Shown: positions 1 to 6,478 of the stretch, in pieces
How the letters are laid out: every line of letters begins with the position of its first letter
Numbering within the stretch: position 1 is the stretch's first letter
Assembly: GCA_044361365.1 (NCBI GenBank)
Contig: JBIKIW010000024.1
Span: 1 to 24,552 of the forward strand
Direction: 5' to 3'
Source: JBIKIW01 sp044361365
GTDB lineage: Bacteria > Patescibacteriota > JACMRA01
DNA: 24,552 nucleotides
Program-made: the position numbers and the translations under genes
The notes under the pieces: model-generated
What the model saw: the letters and a program-made list of their open reading frames with translations, nothing else
Told to the model about the DNA's origin: nothing
Database searches by the model: none

Positions 1-288
1 AGAATCCTTTTGGTTTGGTAAAATAAATTGTGAATCTAAACTTGGCGGAGTTGTGCCAATCATCTCTGTATTTAGTTTTCTATTACCTTTTAAATAATCA
101 CTAATTTCGGTAAATTTGTTACCTAATTTTTGAGTTTCTCCTTGTATTTGCAAGGCTTTTTGAAGGTGGATATTGAGATCGGCGTCAATTGCCAAGACTT
201 CAGCGTATTTTTTGGATAAATATTTTACAAAAGCGGCTGTAGTTGTTGTTTTTCCACTTCCTCCTTTGCCTAAAAATGATATTCGCAT
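1..288 (-). CDS. CooC/ParA-type P-loop ATPase, N-terminal part (cut by window edge)
   Basis: The first 96 codons of a gene that runs off the left edge. The protein opens MRISFLGKGGSGKTTTTAAF, which contains the deviant Walker A motif (KGGxGKTT) of the MinD/ParA/CooC/ArsA ATPases, followed at about residues 34-41 by LAIDADLN, the Walker A' Asp region. DAD followed by N-L is closest to CooC, the nickel-insertion ATPase of CO dehydrogenase maturation, and to related metal-cluster ATPases. It is less like chromosome-partitioning ParA. It sits 19 nt downstream of an unknown 205-aa gene and in the same orientation as a CobW-family GTPase, so a metal-handling role is plausible by context. The real substrate cannot be told from this fragment. 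Confidence 0.8.
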   Translation of the reverse strand, partial: MRISFLGKGGSGKTTTTAAFVKYLSKKYAEVLAIDADLNIHLQKALQIQGETQKLGNKFTEISDYLKGNRKLNTEMIGTTPPSLDSQFILPNQKDS

Positions 289-307
289 AAATAAATTGTT
301 TAAAATT

Positions 308-925
308 TTAATAAGTAATCTTTACTAGTTCTATAATAATGTTTCCATCTTTATCTTTATACGGATACATAATTTTATCCCCAACTAAAACTTGCTCTAT
401 GGAGTTAGGATTAACTTTGCCTAAATCAAACGGATCTGTTGCATCTGGTGCACTCTTTACTTTTGACTTGTCATCAAATCTTACGGTTTGAGAGTTTTTT
501 TGGTTTGATCTACTCTCAATCTCTTGAATAACTTCTTGATTTAGATTTATGAGTACAAAATAATCTGACGGAGGAAAATAACCTATTTCACTATCGTAAA
601 AAAATGTATCTCTTAAGGCTTCATTACCTGGTTTTATAGAAATTACTTTTGGTAAAACTAAACCGTTTAGTGATATATTCCATCTTTTAATTTGAGATAC
701 AATAGAATTAAAATTATCTTTATCTCCGTAAATAAAAACCTTAGGTGATTTTTTTGGTCTTTCAATAGAAAGACATTTTTCTACATAATCTTGAAGTTGG
801 TTCCCATCATTAATTTCTGAAAAATTTCCAAATTGTTTTAACGCAAATATTTTCGTTTTTAATTCAAAAATTTTTGGATTTGTTTCCGTACTTGTTTGAA
901 ATTGTTCTTTTAATAGTAAATTCAT
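308..925 (-). CDS. hypothetical protein, 205 aa, between CobW GTPase and CooC-like ATPase genes
   Basis: I do not recognise a family. The protein is soluble-looking: no signal peptide or membrane segment, charged, with a Ser/Lys/Asp-rich low-complexity stretch around residues 140-165. A beta-strand-like segment KVFIYGD at about 62-68 and a VLINLNQE segment near 125 suggest an alpha/beta domain in the first two thirds. The start is the ATG at 925, directly after the CobW stop with 3 nt between. It has no Shine-Dalgarno, as is usual in this window. The tight spacing on both sides argues that it is co-transcribed with the GTPase and the ATPase and works with one of them. Confidence 0.7.
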   Translation of the reverse strand: MNLLLKEQFQTSTETNPKIFELKTKIFALKQFGNFSEINDGNQLQDYVEKCLSIERPKKSPKVFIYGDKDNFNSIVSQIKRWNISLNGLVLPKVISIKPGNEALRDTFFYDSEIGYFPPSDYFVLINLNQEVIQEIESRSNQKNSQTVRFDDKSKVKSAPDATDPFDLGKVNPNSIEQVLVGDKIMYPYKDKDGNIIIELVKITY

Positions 926-928
926 AAT

Positions 929-2185
929 TTAATCAATTTGCTTTTTCAAAACTTCTTCCTTTTCAAACTCATCTGATAAATCCGGTAAAAAAGGATTTTC
1001 TAGGGTATTCCAAAACTCCTGACCTTTTTTAAAATCATCATCTGAAATCAAGCAAGAATTCAGGTTTTGATAAATTTCATCTCTGTCCATATCCACCCCG
1101 ATAAAGACAATTTCTTGGCGTCTGTCACCATACTCACCCACAAATAATTTTTCAATTTCATCAATACCATCTTGATCACTTGGCCAATATTCTTGCGGAG
1201 CTGCTGCCCACCAATTTCCAACCTTTTGTCCAAAGCTAACATTTACTCCAGCCTGAGCGTATTCATAAAGATATTCAGAATCGGTAGCTATCCAATAAAA
1301 TCCTTTGGCTCTAATCACCCCAGGCAAACTACCGCCATTTTTAAAAAAATTATAAAGTTTTTGAGGGTCAAAAGGTTTTCGGGATCTATACACAAAGCTA
1401 CTTATTCCGTATTCTTCGGTTTCGGGAATGTGTTTGTTTTGAAGTTCCTGGAGCCAACCTGGTCTGGTCATCGCCTGATCTAGGTCAAAAAGTTCAGTGT
1501 TTAAAATTTCACCTAAATCGATTTTAGAATTTTTGGTTGGGATAATCTTGGCATCTGGATTGAGTTTTTGAATAAGTTTGGTTAGGGCTTGTTGGGTTGA
1601 TTGGTTTATCAAATCGGTCTTATTTAGCAGAATTACATCAGCAAATTCTACCTGATCAGTCAGCAAATTAGACAAAGTTCTGGTATCTTCTTGATTTAGC
1701 TCTTGCCCGACTTCTTTTAGGCTTTTGCCTTGTGTGTAGGTACTCAAAAAACTTGAACCATCAACTACGGTGACCATGGTGTCTAGCTTGGCATATTCTC
1801 CAAGGCTGTGTCCATTTTCATCAGCAAAAGTAAAGGTTTGAGCCACAGGAAGCGGCTCGCTAATTCCGCTACTTTCGATCACCAAATAATCATATTTATT
1901 GGCTTTAGCTAATTTTTCAATCTCAATCAAAAGGTCTTCACGAAGAGTGCAACAAATACAACCGTTGCTCATTTCCACCATTTTTTCTTCGGTTTGAGAA
2001 AGCTTGGCTCCGCTATTTTTGATTAGCTCAGCGTCGATGTTGATCTCATTCATGTCGTTGACAATCACTGCCACTTTTAGACCCTCTCGATTTTCCAAAA
2101 TGTGCTTGAGAAGTGTAGTTTTGCCACTACCAAGGAATCCTGAAATAACAGTTACTGGAAGTTTGTTGTTCAAATTTGTTAGCAT
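929..2185 (-). CDS. CobW/COG0523 G3E GTPase, YciC/ZigA-type metallochaperone
   Basis: A 418-aa G3E-family GTPase. Walker A is GFLGSGKTTLL (residues 16-26). The metal-binding CxCC motif is CICC (76-79), followed by TLREDL. ESSGISEP (104-111) is the switch/Walker B region and NKTD (188-191) is the guanine-specificity motif. The C-terminal CobW_C part includes RAKGFYWIAT, a GNWWAA segment and GDRRQEIVFIG followed by MD and CLI, a block typical of the YciC/ZigA subgroup. Known members move zinc or a related metal to client proteins under metal limitation and are usually repressed by Zur. Here it heads a minus-strand operon and diverges from panC. A palindrome lies inside its likely promoter. There is no His-rich loop, so the metal is inferred from family only. 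Confidence 0.93.
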   Translation of the reverse strand: MLTNLNNKLPVTVISGFLGSGKTTLLKHILENREGLKVAVIVNDMNEINIDAELIKNSGAKLSQTEEKMVEMSNGCICCTLREDLLIEIEKLAKANKYDYLVIESSGISEPLPVAQTFTFADENGHSLGEYAKLDTMVTVVDGSSFLSTYTQGKSLKEVGQELNQEDTRTLSNLLTDQVEFADVILLNKTDLINQSTQQALTKLIQKLNPDAKIIPTKNSKIDLGEILNTELFDLDQAMTRPGWLQELQNKHIPETEEYGISSFVYRSRKPFDPQKLYNFFKNGGSLPGVIRAKGFYWIATDSEYLYEYAQAGVNVSFGQKVGNWWAAAPQEYWPSDQDGIDEIEKLFVGEYGDRRQEIVFIGVDMDRDEIYQNLNSCLISDDDFKKGQEFWNTLENPFLPDLSDEFEKEEVLKKQID

Positions 2186-2191
2186 AAGGTG

Positions 2192-2205
2192 TTGTATTTT
2201 TACAA
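2192..2205. promoter_or_regulatory. short inverted repeat just upstream of the CobW gene start
   Basis: TTGTA-TTTT-TACAA is a perfect 5-bp-arm inverted repeat 7-20 nt upstream of the GTPase ATG. It lies in the 5' leader on the minus strand. It could be a second regulator site or just AT-rich chance; the arms are short. Confidence 0.25.
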
Positions 2206-2215
2206 TAATTTTTGT

Positions 2216-2245
2216 TTTTTAGTGCAACTTAGTTGCTTTTGTCAA
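2216..2245 (-). promoter_or_regulatory. promoter of the CobW operon with an operator-like palindrome in the spacer
   Basis: On the minus strand TTGACA (2240-2245) is followed after 18 nt by TAAAAA (2216-2221). The spacer contains GCAAC-TTA-GTTGC (2224-2236), a perfect 5-bp-arm palindrome in the position where a repressor would block RNA polymerase. The GTPase subgroup is often zinc-repressed, so a Zur-like or other metal regulator is a reasonable guess, but the site does not match a Zur box I know. The plus-strand reading of the same palindromic -35 area (GTCAAATTGAC, 2241-2251) also gives a TTGACT facing panC, with no good -10 behind it. Confidence 0.55.
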
Positions 2246-2283
2246 ATTGACTTTGAGAAAAAAATACCAATCACTCAGTAATT

Positions 2284-3111
2284 ATGCAAATTCTAAAAAC
2301 CCAAAAAGAAGTTGATAAGTTTTTAGAGGAAAATAAGACTAAAAGTATCGGTTTTGTACCCACAATGGGAGCTTTACACGACGGGCATTTATCCCTTCTA
2401 AATAAGGCTAAAGCCGAAAATAATTTGGTGATTTGTAGTATTTTTATAAACCCAACTCAATTCAACGACCAATCTGATTTTCAAAAATACCCTCGCAGTT
2501 TAGAAAGCGATTTGAAGATGCTAGAAAAAGCTGAAACAGATGCCGTTTTTTGCCCAGAAGTAGCAGAAATTTATCCAGATTCAGTTTCGACTAAAATAGA
2601 ATTTGAAACTCCGATGATGAATATTTTGGAAGGAAAGTTTCGACCTGGGCATTTTTTAGGTGTGGCGACAGTTGTAAAAAGACTATTTGAAATTGTGCGT
2701 CCAGCTAGGGCTTATTTTGGTAAAAAAGACTATCAGCAAGTCAAAATAATTCAGCAGATGGTGAGTTTTTACAACCTTCCAGTTAAGATTGTGACCTGTG
2801 AAACTCTGCGAGAAATTTCGGGTTTGGCGATGAGTTCACGAAATATGAGATTAAGTCCCGAAGAGTTAGAAATTGCTCCCAAAATTTATGAAGTTTTGCA
2901 AAACCTAAAATCGAATTTAAATTCAGATAATTTTGTTGATTTATTAGCGAAATATAGACGAGAATTACAAAAAAACTTCCAAGTCGAATATTTAGAACTT
3001 TGTGACCAAAAAAATCTTAGTATCGTGCAAAAATTTGATGACAAACCCAAGGTAATCCTGATAGCAGCTTGGTTGGGGCAGGTTAGATTGATTGATAACT
3101 TGGAGATTTGA
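2284..3111 (+). CDS. panC: pantothenate synthetase (pantoate-beta-alanine ligase)
   Basis: Joins pantoate and beta-alanine, using ATP, to make pantothenate, the coenzyme A precursor; cytoplasmic. The 275-aa protein has normal family length and all signature blocks: PTMGALHDGH (about 27-36, the HIGH-type nucleotide-binding motif), INPTQFN, PGHFLGVATVV (from about 120), YFGKKDYQQ (about 145-153) and MSSRN followed by RLS (about 183-190). The start is the ATG at 2284, with no Shine-Dalgarno. No panB, panD or panE lies nearby, so it is a solitary pathway gene in this window. It ends in TGA, which shows UGA is read as stop. It diverges from the CobW GTPase gene. Confidence 0.97.
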   Translation: MQILKTQKEVDKFLEENKTKSIGFVPTMGALHDGHLSLLNKAKAENNLVICSIFINPTQFNDQSDFQKYPRSLESDLKMLEKAETDAVFCPEVAEIYPDSVSTKIEFETPMMNILEGKFRPGHFLGVATVVKRLFEIVRPARAYFGKKDYQQVKIIQQMVSFYNLPVKIVTCETLREISGLAMSSRNMRLSPEELEIAPKIYEVLQNLKSNLNSDNFVDLLAKYRRELQKNFQVEYLELCDQKNLSIVQKFDDKPKVILIAAWLGQVRLIDNLEI

Positions 3112-3143
3112 TTGGACGAACATTTTATGAGTTTTATGCACAA

Positions 3144-3172
3144 TTAAAAAATTCCCTAGCTCAGGTTATAAA
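3144..3172 (+). promoter_or_regulatory. candidate promoter of ftsX
   Basis: TTAAAA (3144-3149), 17-nt spacer, TATAAA (3167-3172). It would start RNA near 3179 and leave a leader of about 77 nt. The leader contains GCAAAA-GT-TTTTGC (3221-3234), a perfect 6-bp-arm palindrome, close to a TTGACT at 3213 that lacks a well-placed -10. Confidence 0.4.
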
Positions 3173-3255
3173 TTTAAGCATTCAATTGAGACTAGTAAAC
3201 TAACGAATAGACTTGACTAGGCAAAAGTTTTTGCTCACAACATAAATTCAAAGTT

Positions 3256-4158
3256 ATGCTTAAACGATCCCTAGTAGAGGCACTTAAAAATCTTACACGT
3301 TCAATTTGGCTTTCTGTAACGGCAATTTCAGTGCTGACAGTCAGTTTAGCTTCGGTGGCTTTGGTGGCAACCTTGTTTACTACAGTTGGTTTTGCAATTA
3401 GAAATTTGGATAACTTAATCAGCATTCCAGCGTTTTTGAGTGAGTCTTATCCTGAAGAAAATGTGAATGATTTGATGTCTAGGGTTAAATCAATACCAGA
3501 AGTGAAGTCAGCTCAGTATTACGATAAAGAAGCGGCTAAAAAACAACTTCAAGAAGGTGGTGCTGGTTTTAATTTAGATTTTTTAAAAGAGCAAAAAACC
3601 GGTAGTGAAAATTTAACTTGGAGGTATATTTTGATTACACCGAAGCAATCTGAATCATATGGAAAGGTTATAAATACACTAAAAAGTAACGATTTTGAAG
3701 GGGTTTGGAAAGAAGTTCCAGGGGATGAAGATTTTGTAAATAATTTGATTCGTTTTAATCGCTGGGTTGGAATTGTAGGAACCGCACTTATTGTGATCTT
3801 TGCTGCTATTTCAATTATGGTAATGGCTAATATTTTAAGAATTACTATTTATAGTCATCGTGATGAGATTGAGATTATGAGGCTAGTTGGAGCAACTAAC
3901 AATTATATTCGGTTACCATTTATTTTGGAAGGCGTTTATTATAATTTGATTGCGGCTATTATTGTAACAATATTCTTTATACCTTTATTTAATTCAGTTC
4001 TGCCCAAAGTAACTGAGTGGATTGGTGGTGATTTTTCTGGAGTAGGGGGTTCTTTGATGCTTCAGATGTATCTTATTTTCGGGTTTACAATGTTCGCTGG
4101 AATTGCAGTTGGTGTTGCTACTTCTTACGCTGCTACTCAGAGATATTTGAAGTTATAG
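3256..4158 (+). CDS. ftsX: cell division protein FtsX (ABC transporter-type permease)
   Basis: FtsX pairs with the ATPase FtsE at the divisome and turns ATP hydrolysis into activation of peptidoglycan hydrolases outside the cell. The 300-aa sequence has the family layout: a short cytoplasmic N-terminus (MLKRSLVEALKNLTRS), TM1 at about 19-45, an extracellular loop of about 120 residues, then TM2 (about 170-194), TM3 (about 226-246) and TM4 (about 267-291). The conserved cytoplasmic block between TM2 and TM3 is HRDEIEIMRLVGAT. Length is normal. FtsE, usually directly upstream and overlapping, is absent here; panC is upstream instead. The start is ATG without a Shine-Dalgarno. Confidence 0.92.
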   Translation: MLKRSLVEALKNLTRSIWLSVTAISVLTVSLASVALVATLFTTVGFAIRNLDNLISIPAFLSESYPEENVNDLMSRVKSIPEVKSAQYYDKEAAKKQLQEGGAGFNLDFLKEQKTGSENLTWRYILITPKQSESYGKVINTLKSNDFEGVWKEVPGDEDFVNNLIRFNRWVGIVGTALIVIFAAISIMVMANILRITIYSHRDEIEIMRLVGATNNYIRLPFILEGVYYNLIAAIIVTIFFIPLFNSVLPKVTEWIGGDFSGVGGSLMLQMYLIFGFTMFAGIAVGVATSYAATQRYLKL

Positions 4159-4274
4159 GGTACTTTTTACACACCAAATCAAATTGAAGTTCATAAAAAA
4201 ACAAAACTACGAGCTGTTGAATAATGGTCGAATTTTGTAGGCTTCGAGTTTGTATTTGTAAAAAAGTTTTAAAT

Positions 4275-5462
4275 CTACCTGTCTGCCTGACAAACTGCCA
4301 ATAAAAACTTGAGGTCATTAGTTGTTGTGAAGTCTAGCAAAGTTAGTCCAACTGAGCTAAACTGAGTGAAAAGCTTGTTTCTTTCAGACATTCTATGATA
4401 CCAAAATATTAGCTCATCATCCTTAAAAAGTTTTATAATTTTCTGAGAATTTTTGAACTTAAAAATAATTTCGTAGTCTTTATCTAGCCTAAAATAGCCT
4501 CTTCTTTGCTCAGTTTTTTCATCATAAATTGTCATTAACTCACACAAATCCGTATCAATTCCTAAATAATTGGTCAGCCAAATATGTGGGCTGTTTCTAT
4601 GTACAGGTTCAAATTGGGTTCGCATTTCTAGGCTATCGATTTTGTTAGTTATTATAAGTAAATCTTGTTGCCCAAGTGAATATTTAAAGTTCTCCAGGGT
4701 TCGTAAAATATTTTCGTTATTTCCTAAAGTATTACCTACATAAAATAAAATATTAATCACATTTTCATCTTTTTGATCAAACAAAAATTTAGCAAAATCA
4801 ATCCTCTCAAAATCCGAAACATGGCTTATGTAGATAATATTTTTATCAATTTTTAGGACATTGTTTTTAGAAGTCTCTAAGATTTTTGAACTAATATCTA
4901 TACCAATATAGCTTTTTAAAATCTGTTTATTCCAAAAATAACGAGCAATTTCTAGCATTGATGCAGAGTTGCCAGCACCCACATCCACAATGTTTATTTT
5001 TTTACCTTTTGGGATTCTCTCTAAGATAAGTGGTAATATTTTCTTCAAAAGAAAAGGCTCTTGATTGATCGTTAAATAACCACCTGCAATTTCAGAGTTT
5101 TTGATAAACTCATCCCAATGGTCAGCACCTTCACCCAAATAAGTAAATTTTAAAGGTATTAACTTATTTAGCTCAATCTTGTTTATTGTTTCAACCAGCT
5201 GCTCTTCGGTTAAAATCTCGTATAGTCTAGGATTGATTTCGGTAATTTTTTTAGGAATTTTGTTTTTATAAATGTCAGCGGTGTTAGACAGGTTTTTGAG
5301 GACGGATCTGTTGTGAGCGTTGTCTATAATCTTATATTTCTTACCGACCAACTCCAGTTGAAGGTTGTTGTTTTTTGTAATTGCAGCACTTATCCAGTTC
5401 AAAACTGTAGTTGATGAGACCTTGTATTTACTCGATACATCAGTATTTTTTAGGTAACTCAT
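4275..5462 (-). CDS. helix-turn-helix domain fused to an EgtD-like SAM methyltransferase
   Basis: A 395-aa protein with two parts. Residues about 5-47 look like a small winged/helix-turn-helix DNA-binding domain: VSSKYKVSSTTVLNWISAA is the helix-turn-helix and LVGKKYKIID the wing. Residues about 70-395 resemble the histidine-specific (EgtD, Methyltransf_33) SAM-dependent methyltransferases. SAM motif I is INIVDVGAGNS (157-167), the ribose-binding acidic residue lies in YIGIDIS (185-191), a YVGNTLGN segment follows, and the C-terminal domain ends in a beta-rich stretch. EgtD makes hercynine; whether this protein uses histidine is not visible. The start ATG is at 5462 with no Shine-Dalgarno. 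It is transcribed away from a small unknown gene and convergent with ftsX. The N-terminal fusion is the odd point. Confidence 0.75.
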   Translation of the reverse strand: MSYLKNTDVSSKYKVSSTTVLNWISAAITKNNNLQLELVGKKYKIIDNAHNRSVLKNLSNTADIYKNKIPKKITEINPRLYEILTEEQLVETINKIELNKLIPLKFTYLGEGADHWDEFIKNSEIAGGYLTINQEPFLLKKILPLILERIPKGKKINIVDVGAGNSASMLEIARYFWNKQILKSYIGIDISSKILETSKNNVLKIDKNIIYISHVSDFERIDFAKFLFDQKDENVINILFYVGNTLGNNENILRTLENFKYSLGQQDLLIITNKIDSLEMRTQFEPVHRNSPHIWLTNYLGIDTDLCELMTIYDEKTEQRRGYFRLDKDYEIIFKFKNSQKIIKLFKDDELIFWYHRMSERNKLFTQFSSVGLTLLDFTTTNDLKFLLAVCQADR

Positions 5463-5484
5463 AACATTTTGATTAATTTAAAGC

Positions 5485-5511
5485 TTGACAAGGGTTGGAA
5501 AAATTTATAAC
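5485..5511 (+). promoter_or_regulatory. candidate promoter of the 86-aa ORF
   Basis: TTGACA (5485-5490) and TATAAC (5506-5511) with a short 15-nt spacer. Just downstream, GCACT-N9-AGTGC (5517-5521 and 5531-5535) is a perfect 5-bp inverted repeat in the shared divergent region. It could be an operator for the neighbouring HTH-methyltransferase, but this is unproven. Confidence 0.4.
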
Positions 5512-5607
5512 CTTAGGCACTTAAAAAATTAGTGCAAAAATTTAAAATCTACAAACGGTTACTTTTGTAGCCAATTTTTGTATTGCCATAATTTCTTTAC
5601 AAACAAT

Positions 5608-5868
5608 ATGATAAAGTCAACTAGATATGTAAAAAGAGCCGAGAAAACCCATGAATTACTAATAAATATGCTTAAAGAATTTGAACTTGCGTACAACCTT
5701 TCTTGGTCGAAAACAGGAATAAATTATTTCAAAGAACCTGTATTTGAAAAATTGGTTGAGATTGTAGAAAAAGTTCTACACTTACAACTCATTGATCCTG
5801 AAAAAGAAGCCGAAAAAAGAGGTGAAAAAGTGGAATTAATGATTAATGATCGGCGTTTGAGTGATTAG
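5608..5868 (+). CDS. small hypothetical protein, 86 aa
   Basis: I do not recognise a family. The frame is open from a TTG at 5578, but the first ATG (5608) gives a more natural start, MIKSTRYVKRAEK. The product is soluble and mostly helical, with Lys/Glu-rich helices (KTHELLINMLKEFELAY and EKLVEIVEKVLHLQ) and a charged C-terminal tail. The lack of hydrophobic segments suggests a small cytoplasmic protein. It lies between the divergent HTH-methyltransferase and the ECF-like sigma gene, 74 nt upstream of the latter. It may be a separate unit, since a candidate sigma promoter lies in the gap. Confidence 0.55.
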   Translation: MIKSTRYVKRAEKTHELLINMLKEFELAYNLSWSKTGINYFKEPVFEKLVEIVEKVLHLQLIDPEKEAEKRGEKVELMINDRRLSD

Positions 5869-5889
5869 ACTTTGCTCTAATTTAAACTT

Positions 5890-5922
5890 TGTAACAAAAC
5901 TCAAAATCAGGAGACTATCCTA
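5890..5922 (+). promoter_or_regulatory. candidate ECF-type promoter of sigma module 1
   Basis: TGTAACA (5890-5896), 19-nt spacer, TATCCTA (5916-5922). An AAC-containing -35 is the type used by many ECF sigma factors, and the pair does not fit the TTGACA/TATAAT pattern seen elsewhere here. A similar pair lies upstream of the second sigma gene. This suggests autoregulation, as is common for ECF systems. It is inference from two sites only. Confidence 0.4.
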
Positions 5923-5943
5923 ATGCACAAAGTTAAGATTTGA
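5909..5943 (+). promoter_or_regulatory. six-codon leader ORF with Shine-Dalgarno, overlapping the sigma start
   Basis: AGGAGA (5909-5914) lies 8 nt before an ATG at 5923. The mini-ORF reads MHKVKI and stops at TGA 5941-5943. That TGA shares its A with the sigma ATG at 5943 (TGATG). The SD spacing is ideal and the overlap is the classic translational-coupling arrangement. The SD stands out because nearly all genes in this window lack one. The likely job is to load ribosomes for the sigma gene, which has no SD of its own. If the promoter call at 5890-5922 is right, the transcript would start near 5930 and miss the SD. The two calls therefore compete. Confidence 0.5.
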
Positions 5944-6449
5944 TGTCTAAAGTCCCCACCCAAAACGAATGGAATGAAGTTTATAATCAAGTCTATGGTT
6001 ATTTTTACAGGCGACTATCCAACAGAAATTCTGTCGAGGATTTAACGACTCGTGTGTGCGAAGATTTCTTTTTGAAAGAAAAAAACTTGCAAGATCAAAA
6101 CGCCCAAAATGCTTACTTATGGGCAATTGCTAAAAACAAGTTAAACTCTTTTTTGAAAGAAAAATATCGCCATAATCACATTGATGAGCTTGAAGAAAAT
6201 GACCATTTTTCATCTGATTTTAAAACTTATTCAGGTGAGTTTAGGGAGATTATAGCCCAAATTTTAGAGTGCGTGCAAACTAATAGCGGACTAATTGATC
6301 GCCAAATTTTAGAAATGACTATTTTGGAAGATTTTAAAGCTTTTGAGGTGGCTAGCAAACTTGGACTTAGCTACTCCAATGTACGCACGAAACTTCATAG
6401 AGCAATCAAAAAAAATCGAGAAAAATGCGGTCATTTATGGCACTATTAA
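5943..6449 (+). CDS. ECF-like RNA polymerase sigma factor, module 1
   Basis: A 168-aa protein with sigma-70 region 2 at about residues 14-75 and region 4 at about 115-165. Region 2 holds VYGYFYRRLSN, then the VEDLT block and NAYLWAIAKNKLNSF, matching the ECF pattern of a D-L-T helix and an A-W-x-I-A-x-N helix. Region 4 has DRQILEMTILEDFKAFEVA followed by the recognition helix around SYSNVRTKLHRAIK. The frame is open from a TTG at 5940, but the ATG at 5943 is chosen because it aligns with the second sigma gene (both then read TQ, EW, VYGYF). The membrane-protein gene 29 nt downstream is the probable partner, as with anti-sigma factors. The target regulon is unknown. Confidence 0.85.
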   Translation: MSKVPTQNEWNEVYNQVYGYFYRRLSNRNSVEDLTTRVCEDFFLKEKNLQDQNAQNAYLWAIAKNKLNSFLKEKYRHNHIDELEENDHFSSDFKTYSGEFREIIAQILECVQTNSGLIDRQILEMTILEDFKAFEVASKLGLSYSNVRTKLHRAIKKNREKCGHLWHY

Positions 6450-6478
6450 TTTAATTTTTATAATTTACAACTCAATTT

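Noticed and set aside
4159..4274. Possible terminator between ftsX and the convergent methyltransferase gene
   Set aside because: Sequences around CTACGAG and CTTCGAG look partly complementary but no continuous stem with a T-run forms.
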